DNA of 64,000 bases from Scytonema sp035967975 (GCA_035967975.1 JAWQFQ010000002.1:1-64000); one strand, 5' to 3'. Counted from the first letter of the stretch, positions 1 through 8,598 are shown. Made by a program: numbers and translations. Notes: generated from the letters alone by a model not told the origin.

Positions 1-107
1 GGGGATCAATAAGTGCCTAAAATCACAGCCAACCACTTTTCAAACAACCTCTAACCCCTAACTAAATAATTGGTAATTCGTAAACCACTAATAGCTAACA
101 TAAAAAA

Positions 108-142
108 CAATTAGCAATTAGCAATTAGCAATTAGCAATTAG
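108..142. repeat. Heptanucleotide tandem repeat (CAATTAG)x5
   Basis: Five head-to-tail copies of the 7-mer CAATTAG lie just beyond the 3' end of the beta-propeller gene. This is the short tandemly repeated repetitive (STRR) type typical of filamentous cyanobacteria. The same or related heptamers recur near 47.8 and 52.0 kb. Confidence 0.9.
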
Positions 143-184
143 CAACAAAAATTGCTATATTTCAATTACGACTTACGAATTATT

Positions 185-1396
185 TCAAAATGTATACCAC
201 TCTGGAGAAAGTTCTTGGACAGGAGCTTCAGTGTAGGTACCACCATTCATGAGCCAAACTTTGTTTTCTCCAGTTTCATAATTGCGCCAGAAGATGTCAG
301 CCCTACCATCTCCATCTACATCACTAATAGTGGGTTTCCAGGCTGGGCTTTGAGCTTCTAAAGCAGTTTCGCTACTTACGGCTCCGTTCTCTACAATCCA
401 AAGTTTATTTTCACCTGTTTGCTCGTTGTACCACAAGATATCTGTCGTACCGTTACCATCGAAATCACCAATTGAAGATGTCCAACCAGCACCTTCAAGT
501 GTTGGTAGAACAGTCTCAGTCGCCACTCCATTATTGATCAGCCAAAGTTTGTTTTCACCTGTTGTTTTGTTGCGCCAGAGAACATCAGTTTGGAAGTTTG
601 TAATATTCGTGAAGTCAAAATCTCCAAGATGTGCAATTTCCCACTCTGTTCCAAGTGTTGGTAGCTCTGTGGAGGTCGCATTTGTACCGTCCATCGTCCA
701 AACAACGTTCTCACCTGTAGCATTGTTGCGCCACAAGATGTCAGTGTTAGTATCACCATTGAAGAAGCCAACGGAAGGTGACCAGTTTGCATCAAGAGTT
801 GGTAAATCTCCCTCGGATGTAATCGTCGTTCCATCCATCAGGAATACTTTGTTCTCACCTGTTTGAACATTGTTCCAAAGAACGTCGGTTTTGCGATCGC
901 CATTAAAATCACCAACGTTAGCAAGCCAACCCGCGCCAGGTGTCGTTAAAGCAGTTTGAGAGAGAATTGTAGTACCATCCATCAACAAAATAGTACTTTC
1001 ACCAGTCGTAGCATCTTGGAAGATGATGTCAGTCTTGTTATCGGCGTTGAAGTCAGCAATTTTAAAAGTCCAATCACGGCTCAATGTTGTCTGGTAAGAA
1101 GCCTCAGAAAGAACGTTTGCTCCATCCATTAACCAAATAGCAGTTTCGCCAGTTTGAGAATTGTACCAGATTTTGTCAATCTTACCATCCCCGTTGAAAT
1201 CAGGTGCAACTGCTGGACTATTAAATACAGGGTTGGGATTGTTACCAGTTGTGATAATGTCTGGTAATTCTAGATTTAATGATGGGTTTGAAGAAGAACT
1301 TGACTTAATATTTGAAGTATCTGCCAAGGGGCTATTATCAATTTTTACCGCAGCTGTATTGAAGTTGGTTGTTAAGGCTGTTTGAGATTCCGGCAT
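185..1396 (-). CDS. FG-GAP/VCBS-type beta-propeller repeat protein
   Basis: A 403-residue protein. After a ~65-residue Ser/Asn-rich N-terminus it contains seven consecutive ~45-residue repeats, each with a D-F-N/D-G-D-x-x-T-D-I-L-W core followed by T-G-E-N-K-x-W-L-M-D-G. This is the FG-GAP/VCBS (integrin alpha N-terminal-like) pattern, and the Asp-rich loops normally bind calcium. Seven repeats equal one complete seven-bladed propeller, and the last repeat ends at the C-terminus, so the protein looks complete. No classical signal peptide is visible. Proteins of this family are usually extracellular and adhesive, but the specific role here is unknown. The gene stands alone, with an AT-rich upstream region. 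Confidence 0.8.
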   Translation of the reverse strand: MPESQTALTTNFNTAAVKIDNSPLADTSNIKSSSSSNPSLNLELPDIITTGNNPNPVFNSPAVAPDFNGDGKIDKIWYNSQTGETAIWLMDGANVLSEASYQTTLSRDWTFKIADFNADNKTDIIFQDATTGESTILLMDGTTILSQTALTTPGAGWLANVGDFNGDRKTDVLWNNVQTGENKVFLMDGTTITSEGDLPTLDANWSPSVGFFNGDTNTDILWRNNATGENVVWTMDGTNATSTELPTLGTEWEIAHLGDFDFTNITNFQTDVLWRNKTTGENKLWLINNGVATETVLPTLEGAGWTSSIGDFDGNGTTDILWYNEQTGENKLWIVENGAVSSETALEAQSPAWKPTISDVDGDGRADIFWRNYETGENKVWLMNGGTYTEAPVQELSPEWYTF

Positions 1397-1712
1397 GGTG
1401 TTTCTTTATCAATAGGCTTCTTCAAATTTCTAACCCAAATTATTTTTTATTTATGTTAATCTTTAACAGAATTCGTGTATTTTTTATTATGTAAAATCTC
1501 GCACTTTTTCTTATAAAGAAAATAAAATTTATAGACACATTTTATCATTAAAATGTTAGAAATTAACAATATTGAAATTAGGAATTGCCATCTATTTAAC
1601 AAAAGCGTAATTTTAAAAAGTACTTGAGGTGCCAGAAACCCGGTTTCTCAAAGAAACCGGGTTTCTAATTGTTGCTTACCAAACTATTGAAATCAATCTC
1701 ACTACATATAAG
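1397..1712. other. AT-rich intergenic region with one 33-bp palindrome
   Basis: The region lies between the start of the propeller gene and the 3' end of the cyclase gene. It is very AT-rich and holds no ORF with coding character. A perfect-arm palindrome at 1634-1666 belongs to the AGAAACCCGG family found throughout the window. It sits 46 bp past the cyclase stop codon and could act as a terminator. Confidence 0.6.
1634..1666. repeat. 33-bp AGAAACCCGG...CCGGGTTTCT palindrome
   Basis: The arms AGAAACCCGGTTTCT and AGAAACCGGGTTTCT are separated by 3 nt. Equivalent elements occur at 12858, 14277, 50478, 55606, 59096 and 59402. Confidence 0.9.
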
Positions 1713-3035
1713 TTATTCCGTATTTGATTGCAACATAAAATAAAGTTCATTAAATGCTTGATTAGGCAATAAACCTGTGGAATCTACAGAAAACCCGTAT
1801 TTAATACCAGTGACAAAATACATATCAATTTCACCTTTATGTTTAGCAGTGATTTTACCTCGGTACTCTACAGAGAAAAAATCTTTAATTAACTCAAATG
1901 TGGTATGAGAAATATTGATACTTCCTGCAATACCAGAAGATTCCATTCTTGAGGCTGTGTTAACGGTATCGCCCCAAACATCGTAAGCAAATTTTTTCTG
2001 TCCAATCACACCTGCTAATAAAGGTCCTGAATGAATACCTATGCGAATTTCCCAATAAGGTTGATTTAAAAGTGTTTTTTCCCGTCTGCGCCATTCCATG
2101 AAGGTACGAATATTGATAGCAGCTAGTACCGCATCAATAGCATGGGTTTTATTTGGGAAGGGTATTCCTCCCACACACATATAACTATCACCAATTGTTT
2201 TCAGTTTTTCTAAATTGTGTGCTTCAACAAATTGGTCAAAGCATGAAAAACAGTAGTCTAGTTCATCGACGAGTTCTTGGGGTGTGAGTTGTTCGGATAC
2301 CTGCGTAAAATTTTTGAAGTCTGTAAATAGAACTGAAGCCGATTCATAGTAAACGGGTTTAACTGTACCAGTTTGTTTTAATTCAGAGGCAATATTTTTT
2401 GGTAGTATATTCAAAAGCAATTGGTCGGACTTGCGTTTTTCTTCCTCAAGCTTTTGATACAGTTGATTTAATTCCTCAAAGCGTTTGGCGTTATGGATGG
2501 CTGCTGATATTTGTACAGCTAGTAGATAGCCAATACGCATATCTTCTTGATTGTACTTTTTGGGGACTTTAGTAGCAAAATTGATAGTACCAATTATCTT
2601 GTTGTTAAATTCTAAGGGAAGGATAATCAGGGATTGGTACTCATTCAAAAAACCACTGCTACAATGCTCGTGAATGAGTTGGGCTTTACCTGTAGTGAGG
2701 GTGTGACCAACAACACCCATGTTTTCAATATCCGTACAGTCTACTTCGACAGCAAGCCCAAAGAGTGTTTCTACCCGCCAAGAATTGTTGGTTTTACGAA
2801 GACAAACGCTACAATGCTCAAAGTCCAACAACCATTTTGCTTGCTTTCCAACCACCTGTAAAATTTCATCGACTTTTAGGGTACGGTTGATGGCGATCGC
2901 AATTTCATTCACAGCGCAGATGCGACTGGAAGACGCCTGTGCTTCAGTCACCAAACGGTAAGAAAGATGCAAAAGGTTTTGATAGTCTTGTTCTTCCAGC
3001 CTGCTACCCTCCGCAGAGGCGAGGAAAAAAGTCAT
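1713..3035 (-). CDS. GAF domain-containing class III adenylate cyclase
   Basis: This 440-residue cytosolic protein should convert ATP to cAMP. An N-terminal GAF sensor domain (~40-185) is followed by a short coiled coil (~186-215) and a class III cyclase catalytic domain (~225-410). Visible catalytic residues are the metal aspartates D239 (LFTDF) and D283 (KTIGDSY), the adenine-selecting pair K279 and D352 (YDVWGD), and the transition-state residues N359 and R363. The Lys/Asp pair argues for adenylate rather than guanylate cyclase. The ligand of the GAF domain is unknown. The start codon overlaps the stop of the upstream AhpD-like gene by 4 bp, so the two are probably translationally coupled. 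Confidence 0.9.
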   Translation of the reverse strand: MTFFLASAEGSRLEEQDYQNLLHLSYRLVTEAQASSSRICAVNEIAIAINRTLKVDEILQVVGKQAKWLLDFEHCSVCLRKTNNSWRVETLFGLAVEVDCTDIENMGVVGHTLTTGKAQLIHEHCSSGFLNEYQSLIILPLEFNNKIIGTINFATKVPKKYNQEDMRIGYLLAVQISAAIHNAKRFEELNQLYQKLEEEKRKSDQLLLNILPKNIASELKQTGTVKPVYYESASVLFTDFKNFTQVSEQLTPQELVDELDYCFSCFDQFVEAHNLEKLKTIGDSYMCVGGIPFPNKTHAIDAVLAAINIRTFMEWRRREKTLLNQPYWEIRIGIHSGPLLAGVIGQKKFAYDVWGDTVNTASRMESSGIAGSINISHTTFELIKDFFSVEYRGKITAKHKGEIDMYFVTGIKYGFSVDSTGLLPNQAFNELYFMLQSNTE

Positions 3036-3580
3036 AAGTTGTCGATTTCAAGTCTAATCGAATCTGTGTATCTATTTATACTTGTAAAGAGATCGGCGGT
3101 GGCGATAATCTCAAATATTTCAGAATCGTCCAAACCAAACTCTCGCAGTCTCTGGAAATCTTCTGATGTGAGTTCCTGAGGTTTGGTAGCAGCTTTCAAG
3201 CCAAAGCTGATAGCAGCCTTTTCTCGTTCGGGGAGCGGACAATTGGTAAAATCAGACACTAGCGTTTTTAAGACTTCTTCGCTTATTCCCAGAGATGATA
3301 GTCCGTGCAAATGAACATTTAATGCATAAGGACTGTTACTTACTTGAGAAATAGCAATACCAAGCATTTCCTTGAGGGTGCGTGGTACATCTCCTTGCAA
3401 GACTGTAGCACGGAACTTTTTCCAATTCGCTTCTAGCACCTCAGAGTTAATAGCCATTGATTTAAACAAGTTGGGTACAATCCCAAACCCAAGCTCAACC
3501 TGGATTTCTTGATAAACGGCTTTAGTCTTAGAGTTAGTCAGTTGGTCGTATTCAATAATGGGAAATTGAGCCATTGTCAT
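3032..3580 (-). CDS. AhpD/carboxymuconolactone decarboxylase-like protein lacking catalytic cysteines
   Basis: A 182-residue all-helical protein of the CMD/AhpD alkylhydroperoxidase-like superfamily, in the peroxidase-related subfamily. The core runs from about residue 35 to 165. Active members carry C-x-x-C-x-x-x-H. Here the aligned stretch S83-P-Y-A86-L-N-V-H90 keeps the histidine but has Ser and Ala in place of both cysteines, so thiol peroxidase chemistry is unlikely. The gene overlaps the GAF-adenylate cyclase by 4 bp (ATGA) and is first in the pair. This suggests a sensory or accessory role linked to cAMP rather than detoxification, but that is inference. An alternative start is Met3. 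Confidence 0.8.
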   Translation of the reverse strand: MTMAQFPIIEYDQLTNSKTKAVYQEIQVELGFGIVPNLFKSMAINSEVLEANWKKFRATVLQGDVPRTLKEMLGIAISQVSNSPYALNVHLHGLSSLGISEEVLKTLVSDFTNCPLPEREKAAISFGLKAATKPQELTSEDFQRLREFGLDDSEIFEIIATADLFTSINRYTDSIRLEIDNL

Positions 3581-3849
3581 CTATAGTCTGACTGGGGAAC
3601 TTTAGGTTGAGTCTCTAGTCTTGATAAAAATGTATAAATAAACACTAAAAATAAAGAATGAGAGACAAGTTACTTAGGTAGACACCCTATCAGTAGACGG
3701 AAGACACGAAATTCATATACAGTAGTTTTTATGTTAATACAAAAAATCTATCAAAAGTAGAATAATTACTGAGATAGCACAAACAATTCACACATTCTAC
3801 ACAGAAATTTTTTTCTTTGAGACAATAGGAAAAAAACACGCAAATAATT

Positions 3850-5160
3850 ATGCAAGCAGAGTATCAGCAGCGCCGCGAACAATTGATGGCAAAAATTGGT
3901 AATGGTACCGCAATCTTTCGCAGTGCGCCAACAGCGGTTATGCACAACGATGTTGAGTACAATTTTCGCCAAGATAGCGATTTTTACTATCTGACTGGGT
4001 TTAACGAACCACAAGCAGTAGCCGTTTTAGCACCCCATCACTCAGAACATCGGTTTGTCTTATTTGTACAACCCAAGGACAGGGAAAAAGAAGTTTGGAG
4101 TGGTTACCTGTGTGGGGTAGATGCGGCGAAGGAAGTCTATGGTGCAGATGAAGCTTACCCCATGACTGAACTGGATGAAAAACTGCCACAGTATATAGAA
4201 AAAGCCGATCGCATTTACTATCATCTCGGACGCGATCGCAATTTTAATGATAAAGTCCTCCGCCATTGGCAAAGTTTGATGCGGACATATCCCAAGCGGG
4301 GTACAGGACCTATTGCTATAGAAGATACAGGTCCCATTCTACACAGTATGCGACTTGTGAAAAGTCCAACAGAGTTGGAATTAATGGGTCAAGCTGCTGA
4401 TATCGCCGTTGAAGCACACAATCATGCGATGAAATTTACCCAACCGGGGCGTTACGAATACGAAGTTCAAGCAGAAATCGAACATATCTTTCGTATGCGG
4501 GGTGCATTGGGACCAGCTTATCCTTCCATTGTGGCATCTGGTGTCAATTCGTGTGTACTGCACTACATCGAAAATAATCGGCAAATGCAAGACGGCGAGT
4601 TACTATTGATAGATGCAGGTTGTGCTTACGGTTACTATAACTCCGATATTACCCGTACATTTCCCATAGGCGGAAGGTTTACATCAGAACAAAAGATACT
4701 GTACGAGCTGGTTTTAGAAGCACAAAAGCAGGCGATCGCACAAGTACAACCCGGTAACCCCCACAAACAAATCCACGATACCGCTCTCCGCATCCTTGTC
4801 GAAGGCTTAGTTGAACTTGGAATCCTCAAAGGAGAAATTGACAAGTTAATAGAAGAAGAAAAATACAAACCATATTATATGCACCGTACCAGTCACTGGT
4901 TGGGCTTAGACGTTCACGACGCTGGGGTTTACCAACACGGAGACGATAAACCACAAATTCTACAACCCGGTCAAGTGCTGACAGTAGAACCAGGACTGTA
5001 CATCGTACCAGACACCAAACCAGCAGAAGACCAACCAGAAGTAGACCCCCGTTGGGTTGGGATTGGTATTCGCATTGAAGACGATGTCTTAGTCACACCA
5101 ACAGGTCACGAAATCTTGACATCTGGAGTTCCCAAGGAAGTCGCTGACGTTCAAAGATAA
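3850..5160 (+). CDS. pepP: Xaa-Pro aminopeptidase (M24B)
   Basis: A 436-residue cytosolic metallopeptidase that removes N-terminal residues preceding proline. The N-terminal AMP_N domain (~1-130) includes the typical Y-N-F-R-Q-D-S-D-F-Y-Y-L-T-G-F segment. The C-terminal pita-bread M24 domain (~175-430) shows all five dinuclear-metal ligands: D255, D266, H349, E380 and E410. Length and architecture match bacterial PepP. The gene is monocistronic, with an AT-rich upstream region, and faces the convergently transcribed aminotransferase gene. Confidence 0.93.
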   Translation: MQAEYQQRREQLMAKIGNGTAIFRSAPTAVMHNDVEYNFRQDSDFYYLTGFNEPQAVAVLAPHHSEHRFVLFVQPKDREKEVWSGYLCGVDAAKEVYGADEAYPMTELDEKLPQYIEKADRIYYHLGRDRNFNDKVLRHWQSLMRTYPKRGTGPIAIEDTGPILHSMRLVKSPTELELMGQAADIAVEAHNHAMKFTQPGRYEYEVQAEIEHIFRMRGALGPAYPSIVASGVNSCVLHYIENNRQMQDGELLLIDAGCAYGYYNSDITRTFPIGGRFTSEQKILYELVLEAQKQAIAQVQPGNPHKQIHDTALRILVEGLVELGILKGEIDKLIEEEKYKPYYMHRTSHWLGLDVHDAGVYQHGDDKPQILQPGQVLTVEPGLYIVPDTKPAEDQPEVDPRWVGIGIRIEDDVLVTPTGHEILTSGVPKEVADVQR

Positions 5161-5217
5161 CCCGTGTTAATTTTAATGGGTTAAGGAAGTTCCAAATCAA
5201 AAAGTAATCAACAATCT

Positions 5218-5279
5218 CTTGTGGTACGTCTATCTCAGACGTCACAACCGGGGGCGGGCGAGGACGCCCACCCCACAAG
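5218..5279. repeat. CTTGTGG...CCACAAG inverted-repeat element (short copy)
   Basis: This 62-bp element is bounded by CTTGTGG and CCACAAG and has GC-rich inner arms (GGGCGAGGACGCCCACC). It lies between convergent genes. Related copies are at 6670-6964 (interrupted) and 14391-14553 (expanded). Confidence 0.75.
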
Positions 5280-5312
5280 GCTAGCAGATGGAAACAAACT
5301 TAATCTTTCCGA

Positions 5313-6647
5313 TCAATTTCGTCCTTTTTCTTTTACCGAAGAGTTAAAGATTCGTTGAGAGGAACTCTTAGAAAAGAGCAAAATATTTGTGTAAATATAA
5401 TTAGCCAACCGTTGTAAATCTTTTTCCGGTAAATGTGGAGATATAGGTAAGCAAAGAAGGTGCTCGACAAGATACGTTGCATTTTTTGGTAATAGATTTT
5501 CTGCATGAGTTGCAGTAGGCTCTATGAGAAATAGGCTAGTGCTTCCTATCGCAGTATCAAAACCATTTTGTCTAAGCATCGTAGGAAGCAAACTCATTGA
5601 AGGTAGTAGAATCGGAAAAAGCCAGAAAGAATTATAAGCAGCTTGAGAACCAGGAACAGCAATATTTGCTGGAAGTAGACTCAGAAATTTTCTTGCTGTC
5701 GCTTCTCGTAAAGAAAAATTTTGACAATGACTGAATCTATAGGCTAGTAACCATAGTAGATGATTAGGAGGACGGTATCTAATTTTACTAAATAAGTCTC
5801 CCTTTGAAAAACCCCTTGTTGTGGCTCTGACAGTGGACTCTACATCAAAACGAAACCATTGCAAAATATTGAGTAACTGACAGTATATCCAGGGAATTGA
5901 AATCAGCTTCAAACCTAAAAATTTCAAAACTCTTGCTAAGAACCAGAGTTCACTTTTTTTAGGATATTGCTGCTCAATAACTCGCATTTTTTCAGCAAGG
6001 CTTTGCTCCCGCACTAACACTACCGCACCACCTAGAGCAGTAGATGATTTGATAATTCCAAAACTAAAAAGGCTGACATCTGCTTGCGGATGTCCGTAGT
6101 ACTTTTCCCCTGCAAATGCTTGAGCGCAGTCTTCTATGAGAATAAGATTGTGCTTTTTACAAAATTCAGCGTACGGTTGTAAAGGAATAATGACACCAAA
6201 AAAGTGTGCTATCAGCAGTATTTTGCTTTCTTTTGAAACCAATTTTTCCAATAATTCTACTGATGGAGCTAAGGTTTCTAAGGAAATATCAACAGGAACT
6301 GGAACGAGTCCATGACGTTGTATAATTTCCACCATATCTCGGATATTGACAGCACTGATTAAAACTTCAGAACCTGGCGAAAGATTTAAGGACTGTAGTA
6401 ATAAGTCAAGGGATGTTCTAACGGAAAAGGTAACTAAAATTTCTTGATCAACTTGCCAAAATGATTCAATCTTAGCAATGCTCTCACTTTTGTCAGAAAA
6501 CTTTAAGAAAGAAAAGAGAGTAGCAGCTAAGTCAGAGAAACTAATATCCAATCGCAGTCGTGGGTAAACTTTCATAAAAACGAGAAATGTAAAATTTTCG
6601 TAAAGACTGCTCATCGCTAACAGCAGAAAGCGCTTAGAGACTTCCAA
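5313..6647 (-). CDS. DegT/DnrJ/EryC1/StrS-family PLP aminotransferase-like protein
   Basis: A 444-residue fold-type I PLP enzyme of the DegT/DnrJ/EryC1/StrS family, whose members usually transaminate keto-sugars or related substrates. Visible residues are the cofactor aspartate D173 in LILIEDCAQAFAG and the Schiff-base lysine K200 in SLFSFGIIKSSTALGGA. The C-terminal half is more divergent and longer than in typical sugar aminotransferases, so the substrate cannot be named. A later start at Met12 or Met25 is possible. The gene is divergent from the small peptide gene at 7124 and is separated from it by a repeat-rich spacer. Confidence 0.78.
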   Translation of the reverse strand: MEVSKRFLLLAMSSLYENFTFLVFMKVYPRLRLDISFSDLAATLFSFLKFSDKSESIAKIESFWQVDQEILVTFSVRTSLDLLLQSLNLSPGSEVLISAVNIRDMVEIIQRHGLVPVPVDISLETLAPSVELLEKLVSKESKILLIAHFFGVIIPLQPYAEFCKKHNLILIEDCAQAFAGEKYYGHPQADVSLFSFGIIKSSTALGGAVVLVREQSLAEKMRVIEQQYPKKSELWFLARVLKFLGLKLISIPWIYCQLLNILQWFRFDVESTVRATTRGFSKGDLFSKIRYRPPNHLLWLLAYRFSHCQNFSLREATARKFLSLLPANIAVPGSQAAYNSFWLFPILLPSMSLLPTMLRQNGFDTAIGSTSLFLIEPTATHAENLLPKNATYLVEHLLCLPISPHLPEKDLQRLANYIYTNILLFSKSSSQRIFNSSVKEKGRN

Positions 6648-6669
6648 AAAAATAATTCTCCAAAAATCT

Positions 6670-6964
6670 CTTGTGGTACGGGCGTCCCGCCCGTCCTAGT
6701 ACTACAACGAGACTTTGACGAAAGAATCTTGATTACAGACACTGATTCTAGTTTAAGGCGATCGCCCTAAAACTTATGGAACAAAGGTTCGCGATCGCAC
6801 GAAATTCAATCTCTCGTTGTAATACTAGAGCGCCGATACTGAAATCCTAAAAACCCGGTTTCGCAGAAGTTAGCGGGTTTCTTATTGTCGCTATCCCTTG
6901 CAGTATTGGTTCGGGAGTATCTATACCTAAATGCAAAGGCAGGCGGGACGCCCGCTTCCACAAG
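6670..6964. repeat. CTTGTGG...CCACAAG element, interrupted copy
   Basis: The left end (CTTGTGGTACGGGCGTCC) and right end (GGGACGCCCGCTTCCACAAG) match the shorter copies at 5218 and 14391. The middle contains an inserted 133-bp MITE-like element, which explains the greater length. Confidence 0.6.
6696..6828. mobile_element. MITE-like element with 17-bp terminal inverted repeats
   Basis: This 133-bp segment has the left end CTAGTACTACAACGAGA and the right end TCTCGTTGTAATACTAG. These are inverted repeats matching at 16 of 17 positions. It contains no coding capacity and two HIP1-like GCGATCGC sites, and it lies inside another repeat. It looks like a non-autonomous element; the parent transposase is not in this window. 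Confidence 0.65.
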
Positions 6965-7110
6965 AAGTAGAATATTTTAGCAATAATAGAAATTATTATC
7001 AACTAGTTGCTTTTGAGAATGAGTTCCGCTAAAGTCAAAACAGACACCTAGAAGAAACCCAATCCGCAATACAAAGGGTTTGTTCGGGATGCTAGCAAAA
7101 GTAAAACATC

Positions 7111-7115
7111 AGGAG
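7111..7115 (+). promoter_or_regulatory. Strong ribosome binding site of the 50-aa peptide gene
   Basis: AGGAG lies 8 nt upstream of the ATG at 7124. This is the best Shine-Dalgarno match seen in the neighbourhood and supports translation of the short ORF. Confidence 0.7.
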
Positions 7116-7123
7116 ATTACGTT

Positions 7124-7276
7124 ATGTCGAATAATCTTGTAGCTTCTACCGAAAAACAATTGCGTAAGAGCAGAATCCAGATTGAGGTAAAGGAAATATC
7201 TGTAAAACCTATCAGTATAAATCCTGCTACTCAGTTAAATTCCGATTCTGATGGTGGTGACCTGACTAATGAGTAG
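7124..7276 (+). CDS. Small 50-residue peptide, candidate RiPP-type precursor
   Basis: The 50-codon ORF has a near-ideal RBS (AGGAG, 8 nt spacing) and cyanobacterial codon use. The peptide starts MSNNLVASTEKQLRKSR, has an alternating hydrophobic/charged middle (IQIEVKEISVKPISI) and ends in the polar, Gly/Asp/Asn-rich tail NSDSDGGDLTNE. That layout of leader-like N-terminus and short acidic C-terminal core resembles ribosomal peptide precursors, although it matches no named family I recognise. It contains no Cys. It lies 137 bp upstream of a JmjC/ROX-type oxygenase gene on the same strand, with a hairpin between them. A small structural or regulatory peptide is an alternative. Confidence 0.55.
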   Translation: MSNNLVASTEKQLRKSRIQIEVKEISVKPISINPATQLNSDSDGGDLTNE

Positions 7277-7328
7277 TTGCTAGTTAGTTGCACTCAAGCT
7301 ATAACTAAGAAAAGCAAGATGCAAAAGT

Positions 7329-7366
7329 AAGGAGGCAAGGTACAGCAACTCTGTTCCTATCTCCTT
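7329..7366 (+). promoter_or_regulatory. Imperfect hairpin between peptide gene and oxygenase gene
   Basis: The arms AAGGAG-n3-AGG-n2-CAG and CTG-n2-CCT-n2-CTCCTT pair around a 5-nt loop. No U-tract follows immediately. It could be a leaky terminator or an mRNA-stabilising stem that sets peptide output above oxygenase output, or it could mask an AAGGAGG ribosome-binding-like sequence. Confidence 0.45.
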
Positions 7367-7413
7367 ATTTACGATGGAATTATTGTGTTTTTTTATTGAG
7401 AAAAGTTAGCAAG

Positions 7414-8598
7414 ATGGATTCACTAAAGTATATATTAAAGCCATATACTATCGAAGATTTCCTAAGTAAGAATTGGACAACTCAAGCCGTCTTCATATCT
7501 AGTGAGAGTCATCATAAATTTTCTCACTTATTTTCTTGGGAAAAGCTGAATTATCTTTTGAACTTTCATCAATTCCAGTATCCAGACTTACGTTTCGCTC
7601 TAGATGAAAAAGTTTTAGATGCTAATGCGAATACCAATCTCATTAAACAGTGTCAAGATGGAGCAACTCTCATACTTAATGGATTGCATAAACTTACTCC
7701 TGAGTTAGCAAATTTTACCTCGGAAGTCAAGCATGATTTGGGATGTGGTGTACAAATCAACGCTTACTATTCTTCACCACAAAGACAGGGTTTTTCTTCT
7801 CATTATGACACTCATGAAGTTTTTATATTACAGATAGAGGGAACAAAAAATTGGTTTGTATTTCGCGACACATTTAAGTATCCTTTACCTAATCAAAAAT
7901 CATCTACAATGCCTCCCCCCCAAGAGGAACCTTACTTAACTTGCGTCCTTAAGCCGGGAGATGTCTTGTATATTCCTCGTGGACATTGGCATTATGCAAA
8001 AGCGAATGATGAACCGTCGCTACATCTAACTTTAGGAGTGCATTGCAAGACGGGAATCGATTTCCTAGAATGGGTAGTTGACAAATTGCGCGACTCAGAA
8101 CAGTGGCGTCAAAGTATGCCATTACGTCTGGACACAGATGCTGCCGCTAGCTATATAAATAATCAAATTATTAACTTAAATAACTATCTTTCTTCTAATA
8201 AGATATATGATGAATATATAAGCTATTTAGATAGCTTGAGCAAACCACTCGCGACATACTCTCTACCTTATCAAGCAGGGTTCAATATCTTTTCTCAGGG
8301 TACAGAAACCAAGTTCAGAAATAGTAAGTTTCAGCGAGTAAAAATTTCTGAACTCCCAGATTGTAGTGGATACAAAGTTCTTGTTGCAGGAAAAGAAGTA
8401 TCCCTAAAGGGTGTAAATATTTCTACTGTGGAAAAATTATTTACTACAGAGACTTTTACTGGTAATGACGTAATAAGTTGGCTACCAGATTACGACTGGG
8501 AGATAGATATTGCTCCTTTGCTGTCTCGACTGGTAACTGACAGCATCATTTTTGTTGACACCAATTACTCGCAATACTGCTCGGTTAAGGATACTTGA
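7414..8598 (+). CDS. JmjC/cupin-4 (ROX-type) Fe(II)/2-oxoglutarate oxygenase
   Basis: A 394-residue protein from the ATG at 7414; an in-frame TTG six codons earlier is less likely. The JmjC/cupin-4 core (~110-215) shows the facial metal triad H130-x-D132 (SSHYDTHEVF) and H193 (IPRGHWHYA), plus SLHLTLG, as in bacterial and eukaryotic ribosomal oxygenases (RoxA/MINA53/NO66). A winged-helix-like C-terminal region follows. Family members hydroxylate protein or peptide side chains with Fe(II), 2-oxoglutarate and O2. The preceding 50-residue peptide and the following thioredoxin-fold protein suggest a dedicated peptide substrate. Ribosomal protein hydroxylation is the alternative. Confidence 0.82.
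   Translation: MDSLKYILKPYTIEDFLSKNWTTQAVFISSESHHKFSHLFSWEKLNYLLNFHQFQYPDLRFALDEKVLDANANTNLIKQCQDGATLILNGLHKLTPELANFTSEVKHDLGCGVQINAYYSSPQRQGFSSHYDTHEVFILQIEGTKNWFVFRDTFKYPLPNQKSSTMPPPQEEPYLTCVLKPGDVLYIPRGHWHYAKANDEPSLHLTLGVHCKTGIDFLEWVVDKLRDSEQWRQSMPLRLDTDAAASYINNQIINLNNYLSSNKIYDEYISYLDSLSKPLATYSLPYQAGFNIFSQGTETKFRNSKFQRVKISELPDCSGYKVLVAGKEVSLKGVNISTVEKLFTTETFTGNDVISWLPDYDWEIDIAPLLSRLVTDSIIFVDTNYSQYCSVKDT

Larger units (their letters stand above)
6648..7123. other. Repeat-rich divergent intergenic region
   Basis: The region between the DegT-like gene and the peptide gene is built mostly from nested repeats. An outer CTTGTGG/CCACAAG element (6670-6964) is interrupted by a 133-bp terminal-inverted-repeat element (6696-6828). 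It also holds a copy of the CTAGAGC...AAACCCGG repeat (from 6824). The last ~150 bp before 7124 are unique and AT-rich and probably contain the peptide gene promoter; I could not place -10/-35 boxes with confidence. Confidence 0.6.

Noticed and set aside
5313..7276. Treating the DegT-like aminotransferase as part of the peptide-modification locus
   Set aside because: It is divergent and separated by ~480 bp of nested repeats; linkage may be coincidental, so it was left out of the system claim.
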